In this document: piece after piece, positions 1 through 8,164 of the stretch | Layout of the letters: every line of letters starts with the position of its first letter | Position numbering within the stretch: position 1 is the stretch's first letter | Assembly: GCF_030122845.1 (NCBI RefSeq) | Contig: NZ_CP126084.1 | Span: 2,790,001-2,854,000, forward strand | Reading direction: 5' to 3' | Length of the DNA stretch: 64,000 nt | DNA from: Paenibacillus woosongensis | GTDB lineage: Bacteria; Bacillota; Bacilli; Paenibacillales; Paenibacillaceae | Position numbers and translations under genes: made by a program | Notes under the pieces: generated by a model | Database searches by the model: none | What the model saw: only the letters and a program-made list of their open reading frames with translations | Told to the model about the DNA's origin: nothing

Positions 1-97
1 GAGTTACAATTCGATATATTCCTCCACGAATACGTTTTTGTGCACTTGCCTTGATTCCAAACTGTTTCACAATCTTTTTAACATTGGTAGTACTCAT
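1..97 (-). CDS. 5' end of an unidentified gene, cut by the window edge
   Basis: An open frame starts with ATG at 97 and runs off the left edge, giving 32 residues that begin MSTTNVKKIVKQFGIKAS. The start is supported by a GGGGAGG ribosome-binding site inside the 3' end of the upstream glycosyltransferase gene. That gene's stop lies one base before this ATG, so the two are probably co-transcribed and translationally coupled. The fragment is basic and too short to assign to a family. Confidence 0.6.
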   Translation of the reverse strand, partial: MSTTNVKKIVKQFGIKASAQKRIRGGIYRIVT

Positions 98-98
98 G

Positions 99-1232
99 CT
101 ATGGCCTCCCCTGCTTCAAGTCCAAAAATAATGAAAGGTATTTCCTCGCTGTTACAGTCCATTTGTACTGGGCTGCAGTAACGCGGGCATTGATTGTTCG
201 CTTTCTTGATTGTTCTGGGTTATTCCAAAATTCCTTGATGGCTCGGGCAATATGGACGCTATCAATAGAATTGATGATCTTGGCATTCTGGGGGGTTACA
301 AATTCTTTCATTCCACCAGATGTTGTCGAAATAAGCGGAACGCCGTTTGCCATCGCTTCCAGTGCGACCAAGCAGAACGATTCCCTTTGGCTAGGATTAA
401 TTACGGCTCCATATGAACCGTACATCCGTTGAACTGTTTTGTGTGGGGTTTTTTTCGCCCAACGAATTCGCTTCGCGACCCCTGCTTGTTTTGCCAAGTT
501 GCGCAGTTTATTCCTATAACTCGCTTTGCCGCTTCCGACAATTGTTAAATGAACTTTGCTATTTTCCTGGGCTAAAAGGCCAACAGCTTTAATTAAGGGC
601 TCAACTCCTTTTGATGGAATCAATCTTCCAACATAAAGCAGTTTGTGCGAAGCGCCTATTGATGAACCCTTCGGGGCAAGAGCAACGCCGTGGGGAATGA
701 TAATCATTTTCTTTCCATCAGTTCGAGGATAAAGCCCTTTTGTTACTTTAGCCTGCCAGCGGCTCGGTACGATAATTCGATTTGCAATGCTTATCAGTGT
801 TGACTGTTGTTTACCATGAAGCGAAGAAATGCCTTGTGACACCAATGAATGACAGGTGTAGACGATAGGCAGATTAAATCGGTCGCCTGCTGCCTTGGCA
901 GTATTCGCAAATTCCGTACTATGCACATGAATAATATCAGGCTTGACTCCCACCTTAGCGGATGCGCTCTTTATGATTGCTTCGGCTTTGAATGATTGCT
1001 GAGCTCGATTAAAGTACTTCGAATTTTTTGGGAATCGGAGAATGCACAAATTGCTATTAGCATTTGATATCGTTAATCGATCCGAATTCCCGGGGCACAG
1101 AACCGTTACTATTGCGCCAAATTTGCTCAACATTCTCGAGAGCTGCGTTGCGACGATCCCGAGACCTCCGACAATTTTAGGTTCAAACTCATTTGTCATG
1201 ACCCATATTTTCAATCTACTCTCGTCCCCCAT
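99..1232 (-). CDS. Glycosyltransferase family 4 protein
   Basis: The 377-residue protein has the two-domain layout of GT-B, family GT4 retaining glycosyltransferases. The N-terminal domain carries the GGLG glycine loop near residue 22, which contacts the sugar nucleotide in this fold. The C-terminal domain has LLYVGRLIPSKG near residue 200 and the donor-binding E-x7-E motif in ESFCLVALEAMANGVP near 285. There is no signal peptide, so it is probably cytosolic and adds a sugar to an unknown acceptor. Length is typical. An AAGGAGG-type site precedes ATG at 1232. The next gene begins one base after the stop. A link to spore-surface or wall glycosylation is only a guess from the family's roles in bacilli. 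Confidence 0.85.
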   Translation of the reverse strand: MGDESRLKIWVMTNEFEPKIVGGLGIVATQLSRMLSKFGAIVTVLCPGNSDRLTISNANSNLCILRFPKNSKYFNRAQQSFKAEAIIKSASAKVGVKPDIIHVHSTEFANTAKAAGDRFNLPIVYTCHSLVSQGISSLHGKQQSTLISIANRIIVPSRWQAKVTKGLYPRTDGKKMIIIPHGVALAPKGSSIGASHKLLYVGRLIPSKGVEPLIKAVGLLAQENSKVHLTIVGSGKASYRNKLRNLAKQAGVAKRIRWAKKTPHKTVQRMYGSYGAVINPSQRESFCLVALEAMANGVPLISTTSGGMKEFVTPQNAKIINSIDSVHIARAIKEFWNNPEQSRKRTINARVTAAQYKWTVTARKYLSLFLDLKQGRP

Positions 1233-1428
1233 TTTCCACCTCCTTAGTGATGAGATATAAATACATATTATGTTGCCTGATCATTTTGGTTAGTTAATAA
1301 ATGTGATTGCATAGGCCCAAGGCTGATCTGGTTACTTTATTTTTCAGACCATAATTTGCAAATAAAAGATCAGTGATCCTGCCGAAGCTAGAATCATGTG
1401 GTTTGTGATATAACTTTTTATTATTTCT

Positions 1429-1620
1429 TCAAGTGGGTTGGTCTGCAACGGGGACTACAATCAGAGTCCCACGGTTGATTGTCAACTCCTGGTTTCTCAG
1501 CTGCTTGACCAGTCGCTGAGCTGCACGAATACTACCAACTCCCATGCCGTGAAGGCCGGCCACGAATAACATCGGCCGTACCATTGATTGGATATTTTTC
1601 AGCACGAGATAGCGAATTGT
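1429..1620 (-). pseudogene. Remnant resembling the zinc-peptidase/deacylase (M14 or AstE/AspA-like) N-terminal region
   Basis: A 63-codon frame between two stops reads as convincing protein: MLFVAGLHGMGVGSIRAAQR followed by a stretch ending RGTLIVVPVAD, then TGA. The pattern G-x-H-G-x-x-x-x-G-S-x-x-A and R-G-x-L-x-V-V-P-V-A resembles the zinc-site region of carboxypeptidase-like deacylases. In those families the sequence is usually G-x-H-G-x-E, and here the metal-binding Glu position is Gly. No start codon with a ribosome-binding site and no continuation of the fold was found, so I read it as a decayed gene piece. The rest of 1233-1755 shows no gene I can support. Confidence 0.4.
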
Positions 1621-1755
1621 TTAAAACTATGTTCAATTACGGTCTTTCTTGATATTCTCTCCACAATGTAGCCATTTTTGTGTCATTAGACACTTCTTCT
1701 TTGCTTGCGCCGGTGGAATGGGTGATAGAGTTCACCAAGATCCTTAAAAAATAGA

Positions 1756-1782
1756 AAAAAACCGCGCAGAACACGGTTTTTT
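1756..1782 (-). terminator. Intrinsic terminator after the TIR-like gene
   Basis: AAAAAACCG pairs with CGGTTTTTT across a nine-base loop, immediately after the stop of the minus-strand gene ending at 1788. The A/T arms give a U-run on either strand, so it may act in both directions. Confidence 0.75.
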
Positions 1783-1787
1783 AAGAT

Positions 1788-2681
1788 TTAAACATTCAAC
1801 CTCTGTTGGAGTATTGCGGCCAGTTCTTCGGCGGTATTCCAAACAATAGGACGAATCTCTTCTATTCTTACAGGAAGCTTCCCGGCATCGCTACTCTTCA
1901 TGATCCAGATCACCGGGATCTTCAAACCGAGCGCATATCCCGCGACAAAATACACCTCAGGGGATGGAGCGGTTAAATCTGCAATAACCAGTTTGCTGCC
2001 CGCTATAAGTTCTAATGAGCACTTTTCAGAGTTCTGCGTATTCTCCTGTGTAAGCAAACGTGGCTGGTAACCGTATTGCTCGATTTTTGGCAGCAGCATT
2101 TGCAACCACTCCGCGCGCAGCTCCTCCTCATCCGAGATCAGTACGGAGCATGGGACTAATTTTTTCCCTCCGGCACTTGCGGCTGCCTCGCTCCATCCCT
2201 TTTCCGTAAGCTGAAAAGCCATTCCCTCCCTGACGAGCAAATGATCGCTTCTAAGCTTATCAATGATATATACCAGCTCTTGCAGATTAGGGGAATACGT
2301 CAGATTATAGCTGCTGGAGAGCGGATGAATGACAACCGCCTCCCCGGGGCCTTGTGAATGCCTATACAAATATTCCAGCAGACGGATCCCTTTATCTTCA
2401 ATGGTTACAGGAATATTTGGAGAATTGACGATAGCTTCTAAATCATCGGCTTGTGAATTGACCTTCTCATCACAATCCGTTTGCTGCCGGATATAAGCAG
2501 AGACTAAATGAAACATGTCGCGTTTTTTTTGGTGTGTGAACGAATAAATCGTTTCATAGCCGTCCCTTAACAGGCTATAGAACCCATCTGGCGAACAGGA
2601 ACAGCCTATATAAATATCGTAATCGCCTTCCGCCTTAGTCGGGACTATCTCATCGCAGAACAAACAGTGTTTCTTATTCAT
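1788..2681 (-). CDS. Protein with N-terminal Cys motif, winged-helix-like middle and TIR/deoxyribosyltransferase-like C-terminal domain
   Basis: This 297-residue protein was not recognised as a named family. The N-terminus has CLFC (6-9) and CSC (about 28-30), suggesting a small zinc-binding knuckle. Residues about 120-165 look like a winged helix (LVYIIDKLRSDHLLVREG). The C-terminal third has SKLVIADLTAPSPEVYFVAG followed by YALGLKIPVIWIM. That pattern of hydrophobic strand, DLT, then GYA and a further strand is typical of the nucleoside 2-deoxyribosyltransferase/TIR-like fold, which binds nucleotides or NAD. No catalytic Glu could be assigned with certainty. The gene stands alone, with a terminator behind it. 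A sensing or nucleotide-processing role is inference. Confidence 0.6.
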   Translation of the reverse strand: MNKKHCLFCDEIVPTKAEGDYDIYIGCSCSPDGFYSLLRDGYETIYSFTHQKKRDMFHLVSAYIRQQTDCDEKVNSQADDLEAIVNSPNIPVTIEDKGIRLLEYLYRHSQGPGEAVVIHPLSSSYNLTYSPNLQELVYIIDKLRSDHLLVREGMAFQLTEKGWSEAAASAGGKKLVPCSVLISDEEELRAEWLQMLLPKIEQYGYQPRLLTQENTQNSEKCSLELIAGSKLVIADLTAPSPEVYFVAGYALGLKIPVIWIMKSSDAGKLPVRIEEIRPIVWNTAEELAAILQQRLNV

Positions 2682-2803
2682 AACAACTCTTCACCTCTTA
2701 TCTATTGCTTATTCTCTACCTTACCAAGATTTTTTTGAAAAATAGACAAGGAAATTCTTCCTTGGGTCAAATTAACAATCCTTGACACGGCAGCGCTAAA
2801 AAA

Positions 2804-2837
2804 GGAGTCTCCCCAGGTCTAGCCTGAAGGAGACTCC
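2804..2837 (-). terminator. Intrinsic terminator for the VOC gene
   Basis: GGAGTCTCC (2804-2812) pairs perfectly with GGAGACTCC (2829-2837). Read on the minus strand the stem is followed by CTCCTTTTTTAGCG, a proper U-tract. It lies about 120 bases beyond the stop of the gene at 2956-3366. Confidence 0.85.
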
Positions 2838-2955
2838 CAATTTCAAATTACGTCCTAACTATATTCCTTGCAATGATAAGCATTGTCTTCTGGCTTATCG
2901 TTAATTAACACAATGAATTACATTGATTAATGTCATTAAATATATCAATTCAGCC

Positions 2956-3366
2956 TTATTCAACCGCTGCCGGATCCATATAGAAGACCTCCCATAAATG
3001 GCCATCAGGATCCTGGAAGCTCCAAGTGTACATAAACCCATGGTCCACCGGATCATTGAACGGTTGGCCTCCCGCAGCAAGAGCCCGCTCTACGATCTCA
3101 TCCACCTGCCCCCGGCTGCTTGCGGACAAAGCGACAATCACCTCTGCATTTTCCTTTGTATCCGGGATTTCCTTCTTCGTAAAGGTCTTGAAATAGGTCT
3201 CGCTCAGCAGCATGGCATAAATATGTTCGCTAATGACCAGGCAGGCTGCTTTCTCGTCCGTGAACTGGGGATTAAATTCGAATCCAACCTGTTCAAAGAA
3301 ATCCTTCGTCTTGGGCAAATCTTTTACCGGCAAATTCACAAAAATCTGATTACATTGAAGCGCCAT
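2956..3366 (-). CDS. VOC (glyoxalase/bleomycin-resistance fold) family protein
   Basis: A 136-residue protein of the vicinal oxygen chelate superfamily. It opens with the first beta-alpha module (IFVNLPVKDLPKTKDFFEQV) and closes with WSFQDPDGHLWEVFYMDP, the usual C-terminal metal-binding module ending in W-E-V. Length and arrangement match small single-module proteins that dimerise to form the active site. Members range from glyoxalases to drug-binding proteins, so the substrate cannot be named. It has its own terminator. A 28-base palindrome lies about 130 bases upstream and may be its operator. Confidence 0.88.
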   Translation of the reverse strand: MALQCNQIFVNLPVKDLPKTKDFFEQVGFEFNPQFTDEKAACLVISEHIYAMLLSETYFKTFTKKEIPDTKENAEVIVALSASSRGQVDEIVERALAAGGQPFNDPVDHGFMYTWSFQDPDGHLWEVFYMDPAAVE

Positions 3367-3494
3367 TTGGATACCACCTTATCATGGATTGGTATTACGT
3401 AAAAATGCCTGACTAAGGTGCTGGAACAAAGAAGAACCTTTGTTCGTATATCTATAATACTACAACAATCCAGAAAAAGGAATCCATTACTTTA

Positions 3495-3522
3495 AGTTAA
3501 CATAATATATATTACGTTAACT
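3495..3522. promoter_or_regulatory. 28-base near-perfect palindrome upstream of the VOC gene
   Basis: AGTTAACATAATAT followed by ATATTACGTTAACT forms an inverted repeat with one mismatched pair. GTTAAC half-sites lie at both ends. It sits between the 3' end of the LLM monooxygenase gene and the VOC gene. It has no U-tract and is AT-rich, so it looks more like a protein-binding site than a terminator. The binding protein is unknown; the nearby Rrf2 regulator is one candidate. Confidence 0.5.
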
Positions 3523-4541
3523 CAGCTCTTCATGCCGGTAATCTCGGCAACAAGCTCGTAAGAACGAACGCGCGCTTTATGATCATACATCGTCGTATTA
3601 ATAATCAGTTCATCCGCCCCTGTGTTATCTATAAACGCCTGTAGTTTCTCCCTGACTTCGTCCGGGTTGCCGATAATCGAAGCATTCAGCTGCTTCATGA
3701 CCAAGGCTTTCTCATACTCCGTCCAAATGTTCTCCATGCTCTCGACTGGCGGCGGAATTTGGCCGGGGTGGTTGCGGATCAGGCTTAGGAATTGCTGCTG
3801 GAACGAAGTCGCGAGGTACTCCGCCTCTTCCGTCGTGTCGGCCGCGAACACATTAATCCCGGCCATTGCATATGGTTTATCCAGTACATCAGAAGGCTGG
3901 AACTGGGATTTATACTGCGTTAACGCCGCAACTGTATGTTCAGGGGCGAAATGGCTAGCAAATGAAAACGGCAATCCCAGCCTTGCCGCTAGTGCGGAAC
4001 TGAAGCCGCTGGAACCGAGCAGCCAGATCGGAATGTCTTGGCCTTCACCGGGTATCGCCCTTACACGGTTATGCCGTGAATTCTCATCCAGGTAGCTTCG
4101 CAGCTGCTGCAGCTGATCCGGAAAATCATGACCGTTCGCGCGCGGATCGCGGCGAAGCGCCAGCATCGTACTCTGGTCGCTTCCCGGAGCACGGCCTAAG
4201 CCGAGATCGATCCGCCCGGGATACATGGCTTCCAGCGTGCCGAATTGCTCAGCGATGACTAGCGGCGAGTGGTTGGGCAGCATGATTCCGCCGGAACCAA
4301 CTCGTATCGTGCTTGTTCCGCCAGCGATATAACCGATAACAACCGAAGTCGCCGAGCTGCCAATCCCCGGCATATTGTGATGCTCGGCGAGCCAGTATCG
4401 CCGATATCCCCATTGCTCGACATGCTGGGCCAAATCAAGACTGTTCTTGAAAGATTGGGCTGGCGAACCTCCTTTTGTGATTGGCACAAGATCCAATACG
4501 GAATATGAAACTTCGCTTAGTTTTTTATGATGTTGGCTCAT
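3522..4541 (-). CDS. LLM-class (luciferase-like) flavin-dependent oxidoreductase
   Basis: The 339-residue protein has the bacterial luciferase-like TIM-barrel pattern of the group-1 LLM type. It contains YRRYWLAEHHNMPGIGSSAT near residues 43-62, GSGGIMLPNHSPLVIAEQFG near 80-100, and the R-x-D-L-G-L-G-R-A-P-G turn near 115. These enzymes use reduced FMN and oxygen, and substrates vary. ATG at 4541 was chosen because GGAAGGGAA lies just upstream. A longer reading from 4592 would run into the upstream regulator gene. The adjacent upstream Rrf2-type repressor is in the same orientation and may control it. Confidence 0.88.
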   Translation of the reverse strand: MSQHHKKLSEVSYSVLDLVPITKGGSPAQSFKNSLDLAQHVEQWGYRRYWLAEHHNMPGIGSSATSVVIGYIAGGTSTIRVGSGGIMLPNHSPLVIAEQFGTLEAMYPGRIDLGLGRAPGSDQSTMLALRRDPRANGHDFPDQLQQLRSYLDENSRHNRVRAIPGEGQDIPIWLLGSSGFSSALAARLGLPFSFASHFAPEHTVAALTQYKSQFQPSDVLDKPYAMAGINVFAADTTEEAEYLATSFQQQFLSLIRNHPGQIPPPVESMENIWTEYEKALVMKQLNASIIGNPDEVREKLQAFIDNTGADELIINTTMYDHKARVRSYELVAEITGMKS

Positions 4542-4584
4542 ATAATTCCCTTCCTTCGCATGTAATAAGCTTTGCCAGCTTACG

Positions 4585-5067
4585 TTATACAACCATTTTT
4601 TCCTTGATCCACGCTTGTAAACACTCCAATTTGCCTCTAAACCGCTCCTCCTGCATTTCTGCAGCCAGATCGGCGACAGTTTGGCGCTTCAGCACGGACT
4701 TCCAGGCTGTCTCCGCTTCCTCCATCAAATCGGTCAACAGACAGCATTGCTCTTCCGCAGGCAGCTCGAGCATATCGTTCAAGGTTCCACATGAGGAATA
4801 CAGTGTCTGCTGTCCCTCTATCGCGAGATACACGTCATAAATCCGGATATTCTCCAGCTTCTTTTTCAGCTTGAAGCCGCCTTTGACGCCAGGGACGGAG
4901 GTGATAAGATCAGCGCTCACCAATTTTCTCAATAATTTCTGAAAATAAGTAGCCGAGGCACCCAACTGCTGGCTGATTGCTTCCCCTGGCAGCACTGCCT
5001 TTTCAGGCAGCAGGCTGAGCAGGAGTATGGCATACACGGATTGCTCAACGCCCGTCTTCATGTGCAT
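4585..5067 (-). CDS. Rrf2 family transcriptional regulator
   Basis: A 160-residue winged-helix regulator. The N-terminal Rrf2 helix-turn-helix reads GEAISQQLGASATYFQKLLR, then a wing with PGVKGGFKL. The middle holds cysteines (SSCGTL near 97 and QCCLL near 112), which in several Rrf2 proteins bind an Fe-S cluster or sense thiols. It probably senses redox or a reactive small molecule. It sits directly upstream of the LLM monooxygenase in the same direction and is likely its autoregulated repressor; this is inference from position. Confidence 0.85.
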   Translation of the reverse strand: MHMKTGVEQSVYAILLLSLLPEKAVLPGEAISQQLGASATYFQKLLRKLVSADLITSVPGVKGGFKLKKKLENIRIYDVYLAIEGQQTLYSSCGTLNDMLELPAEEQCCLLTDLMEEAETAWKSVLKRQTVADLAAEMQEERFRGKLECLQAWIKEKMVV

Positions 5068-5312
5068 TTGTGTGTCTCACGCCTTTTTATTGATCTTATA
5101 CCTGCTAACGCGGACAAACATTATCGTCGTTAACAAGATACTTTTTACAATATACTTTATTTTTTATAGCAAGTAAACCACTATTCTCTTTGCATGCCAG
5201 TTCAGAGGTAGCTTAGAAGGTAAAGGACAAATATGTGTGGTTGTTAATGACGGAGGTGGTGTTCCGCTTCCTGGAGGTGACAAGGATATCGGTGAAAAAT
5301 TAACTCCAAAAG
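5068..5312. other. Intergenic region with a possible short coding remnant
   Basis: The left half is AT-rich and should hold the promoter of the Rrf2 gene. On the plus strand, about 5195-5310 can be read as a glycine-rich peptide (GQICVVVNDGGGVPLPGGDK) that looks protein-like. It then runs antisense into the HAD gene, so no complete gene is present. I see no convincing start or family match. Confidence 0.3.
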
Positions 5313-6001
5313 CTATGCTCCTGGCATCATTCCAAAAGATAATACAACAGCAAATAATTCCTCTAGATCATCAATTACGGCATCAGCATCAACAACCGTT
5401 TCGAACTGACGATTACGTTTCCAAACCGCTCTCATTCCAGCGTCACGACTAGCTCGTATATCGTTATCAGGATGATCTCCAACAAAGAGAGCATTTTCGG
5501 CGTTTACACCCAGTTTCGTCAAAGCACGATTGAAAATGGCTTTATCAGGTTTCCGCAGCCCTTCCCATTCCGATATTAAAACCTCATCGAATAAATATTC
5601 AATGTGTAACGCCTTGAAATTATCGTATTGGAATTGCCCAAAACCGTTGGAGACCAATGCTAATTTGAGGTTATGGTTTTTTAATTGAGTAAGCATACTC
5701 AATAAATTAGGAAAGCCGATACAATGCTTTTGGAAGTTTCTTATGTAATCGTCTAAGAGTAAAGTCCAGTCCATGTTTTAATAGAAAACTCATCCAAAAT
5801 TTGTTGATATACTTTGTCCTTCCATACGTAACCATGATGATCAAGCTCGATAAACCGTTGAACGAAAGTTTCTTTTTCAACGATTTGTAACTCGGGGCAA
5901 CGATGGTATTGGTCCCTCACAAACTTTAACAGTGATGCGTCACGGTCTAGCAGCGTTCCATCCAAATCAAAAAGAACCGCATTTATAGTCAACTGAATCA
6001 C
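5313..6001 (-). pseudogene. HAD-family hydrolase interrupted by a single frameshift
   Basis: Two overlapping frames together make one HAD phosphatase. The 5' part (ATG 6001) has motif I, LFDLDGTLL. The 3' part has VSNGF (motif II), the KPDKAIF lysine (motif III) and FVGDHPDNDI (motif IV). The frames meet at an A-run on the coding strand (5776-5779). One extra base there restores a continuous protein of about 229 residues, the usual size for this family. All catalytic motifs are intact, so this is either a very recent mutation, a phase-variable tract or a sequencing error. Base composition is more AT-rich than in the downstream iron operon. Confidence 0.85.
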
Positions 6002-6104
6002 TCCCTTTTTACATAAAATTCGTCGTTAGTAATCAATTCCCTGCTTGGGATACTTAACAGTATTAAACAACAATATGTAAGAAAAGAGCCTAACAAAACT
6101 AAAA

Positions 6105-6124
6105 ACCTCGCCAATTAGCGAGGT
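6105..6124 (-). terminator. Terminator of the iron-uptake permease operon
   Basis: ACCTCGC (6105-6111) pairs with GCGAGGT (6118-6124). On the minus strand it is followed by TTTTTAGTTTTG. It lies just past the ATPase gene ending at 6167. Confidence 0.8.
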
Positions 6125-6166
6125 CAATACCGTGCAAATACCTATAAACCGTAACAGATTCCAACC

Positions 6167-7099
6167 TTATACCGAGGCGGATGAGGCAGTAACTAACTCC
6201 TTCTTCGGCTCAGCCGTTTCTTCCTCCTCATGGTTTCCCTCTTTAGAAAATGAATCCCGAGGCGAGCTGTCAATCTTTCTTTGTTGCTGCTGCGCCTGTG
6301 CGCGGGCTGCCCGCAGCCGGCAATTATCATGCGGGATGCACAGCGGTGTGCCATATAACGGATCCGGAATGATCTCGCATTTGAGCCGGAAGACATTTTC
6401 GATGAGCTGCTCGTCTACGATTTCATTAGGCGCTCCCTGCGCTTCGATTCGTCCGTCGCGAATCGCTACGATATGGTCCGCATATCTGCAAGCAAGATTA
6501 ATGTCATGAAGTACCATGACAATCGTCCGCTTATCGCGATCATTCATCTCATAAAGTAAATCCAGAACTTCGATTTGATGCGTCAAATCGAGGTATGTCG
6601 TCGGCTCATCCAGCAGGATGATCGGCGTCTCTTGAGCCAAAGTCATGGCGATCCATGCCCGCTGCCGCTGACCGCCTGACAATGCGTCTACAGGGTGCTC
6701 AGCCAGCTCACTCATGCCTGTCGCTTCGAGCGATTGCTGAACAACTTGCTCGTCTTCTTGCGACCACTGCCTCAGCCAGCTCTGGTAGGGATATCTTCCT
6801 TGCTTGACGAGCTGCAGCACGGTCAGACCCTCGGGAGCCGTCGGGCCCTGCGGGAGGATCGCCAGCTTCTTCGCAACCTCTTTCGTTGACATGCTGGAGA
6901 TGTCGCTGCCTGCCAGGATAACCGAGCCCTGCTGCGGCTTCAGGAGTCTGGCCATGGAGCGGAGCAGCGTCGATTTGCCGCATCCGTTGCTGCCGATAAA
7001 CACGGTGATTTTCCCCTCCGGTATGGAGAGATTCAAATTCTCGAATATATAGGCGCTTCCATATGACAATCCGAGCTCTTTCGCTTCCAGCGTACCCAT
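6167..7099 (-). CDS. Iron-siderophore ABC transporter, ATP-binding protein (FecE/FhuC type)
   Basis: This protein hydrolyses ATP to drive ferric-siderophore import through the two FecCD permeases encoded upstream. Walker A is GSNGCGKST (36-44), the ABC signature is LSGGQRQR (about 140) and Walker B is [12 protein letters not shown] (about 160). Together they match the FepC/FhuC subfamily. Residues after about 250 form an unusual charged tail ([16 protein letters not shown]) not expected in the roughly 260-residue family norm, so the 310-residue protein is long. It is the last gene of the operon, 18 bases after the permease gene, and is followed by a terminator. Control is probably by Fur from the divergent promoter region. 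Confidence 0.93.
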   Translation of the reverse strand: MGTLEAKELGLSYGSAYIFENLNLSIPEGKITVFIGSNGCGKSTLLRSMARLLKPQQGSVILAGSDISSMSTKEVAKKLAILPQGPTAPEGLTVLQLVKQGRYPYQSWLRQWSQEDEQVVQQSLEATGMSELAEHPVDALSGGQRQRAWIAMTLAQETPIILLDEPTTYLDLTHQIEVLDLLYEMNDRDKRTIVMVLHDINLACRYADHIVAIRDGRIEAQGAPNEIVDEQLIENVFRLKCEIIPDPLYGTPLCIPHDNCRLRAARAQAQQQQRKIDSSPRDSFSKEGNHEEEETAEPKKELVTASSASV

Positions 7100-7117
7100 A
7101 ATAGCATTCCTCCTGAA

Positions 7118-8164
7118 TTAAAAACGGTTTCGGTTGCGATATAGCAAATACATAAAAAATGGAGCCCCGATAGCAGCCGTCAACACTCCCGCAGGAATGT
7201 CATTCGGCAGAAACGCCGTCCGCGCTGCCAAATCAGCCAACAGCAGAATGATCGCTCCAAGCAGGGCGCTGACGGGCAGCACATTCCCAAAAGAGGAACC
7301 AACAAGCTTGCGCGCCATATGCGGAGCCATTAATCCGATGAATCCGATAGCTCCGGCAATTGCGATTGCAGCACCGGCGAGCGCTACACTTAATGCCAGA
7401 AGCACTATTCGGTGCCTCTGCACGTGCGCCCCGGCGCTGCTCGCCACCTCGTCCCCAAGCGCTTGAATGTTGACGTTCCTGGACTGCAGCCAGGTAAGCG
7501 GCAATAGAATCGCCACCCATGGCAGGAGCGTCAGAACATCCTTATCCCAAGACGTCCCGTATATGCTGCCGGTCATAAAAGTTAGTGAGCGCTGAGCCAA
7601 TTGCAGCGGCCCGGAAATAATCAACATATAGGAGATCGATTTGATCGCGGCGGACAGTCCGATGCCGATCAGCACCAGCCGCAGCGGATCAACGCCTTTT
7701 TTCCAGGATAGGACGTACAGCAGCCCTGTAACCAGAAAGGCTCCTGCTATAGAAGTCAGCGGCATCCAATGAATTGACACCGTGCCGCCGAACATAAAAA
7801 TAAACAAAACGGCGCCAAGCGAGGCCCCTTCCGTAATCCCGACGACATCCGGAGAAGCCAGCGGATTGCGGATAATGCTCTGCAGAACCGCACCGGCAAC
7901 AGCCAGGGATGCTCCCACTAGCACAGCAATGACAATTCGCGGCAAACGGAGCTTCATGATAATAATTTCATATGTAGGCTCCCCTTTGCCCACCAGCACT
8001 TTGATAACATCAATCGGCGAAATGAACTGGCTTCCCGATCCCGTGCTCACGATCATGACAGCGAGACAGATAATGAATAATATGAAGGAAATCCAGACAG
8101 CCTTTTTCTCAATCAACACGGAAAATTTGGCGCCCTCTGAACGTAGCGGCTTGTATTTACTCAT
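7118..8164 (-). CDS. FecCD-type iron-siderophore ABC permease
   Basis: The 348-residue integral membrane protein of the BtuC/FecCD family has about nine or ten predicted helices. Family signatures include LRLPRIVIAVLVGASLAVAG near the first coupling region and GFIGLMAPHMARKLVG, the cytoplasmic loop that contacts the ATPase. It should form a heterodimer with the permease encoded immediately upstream, since the two genes overlap by four bases (ATGA type). The N-terminus has an extra cytosolic stretch of about 25 residues before the first helix. Substrate is most likely a ferric siderophore, because of the Fur boxes upstream. Confidence 0.92.
   Translation of the reverse strand: MSKYKPLRSEGAKFSVLIEKKAVWISFILFIICLAVMIVSTGSGSQFISPIDVIKVLVGKGEPTYEIIIMKLRLPRIVIAVLVGASLAVAGAVLQSIIRNPLASPDVVGITEGASLGAVLFIFMFGGTVSIHWMPLTSIAGAFLVTGLLYVLSWKKGVDPLRLVLIGIGLSAAIKSISYMLIISGPLQLAQRSLTFMTGSIYGTSWDKDVLTLLPWVAILLPLTWLQSRNVNIQALGDEVASSAGAHVQRHRIVLLALSVALAGAAIAIAGAIGFIGLMAPHMARKLVGSSFGNVLPVSALLGAIILLLADLAARTAFLPNDIPAGVLTAAIGAPFFMYLLYRNRNRF

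Noticed and set aside
163-432. Open frame of 89 codons on the plus strand
   Set aside because: It lies fully antisense within the GT4 glycosyltransferase gene and has no ribosome-binding site or family features.
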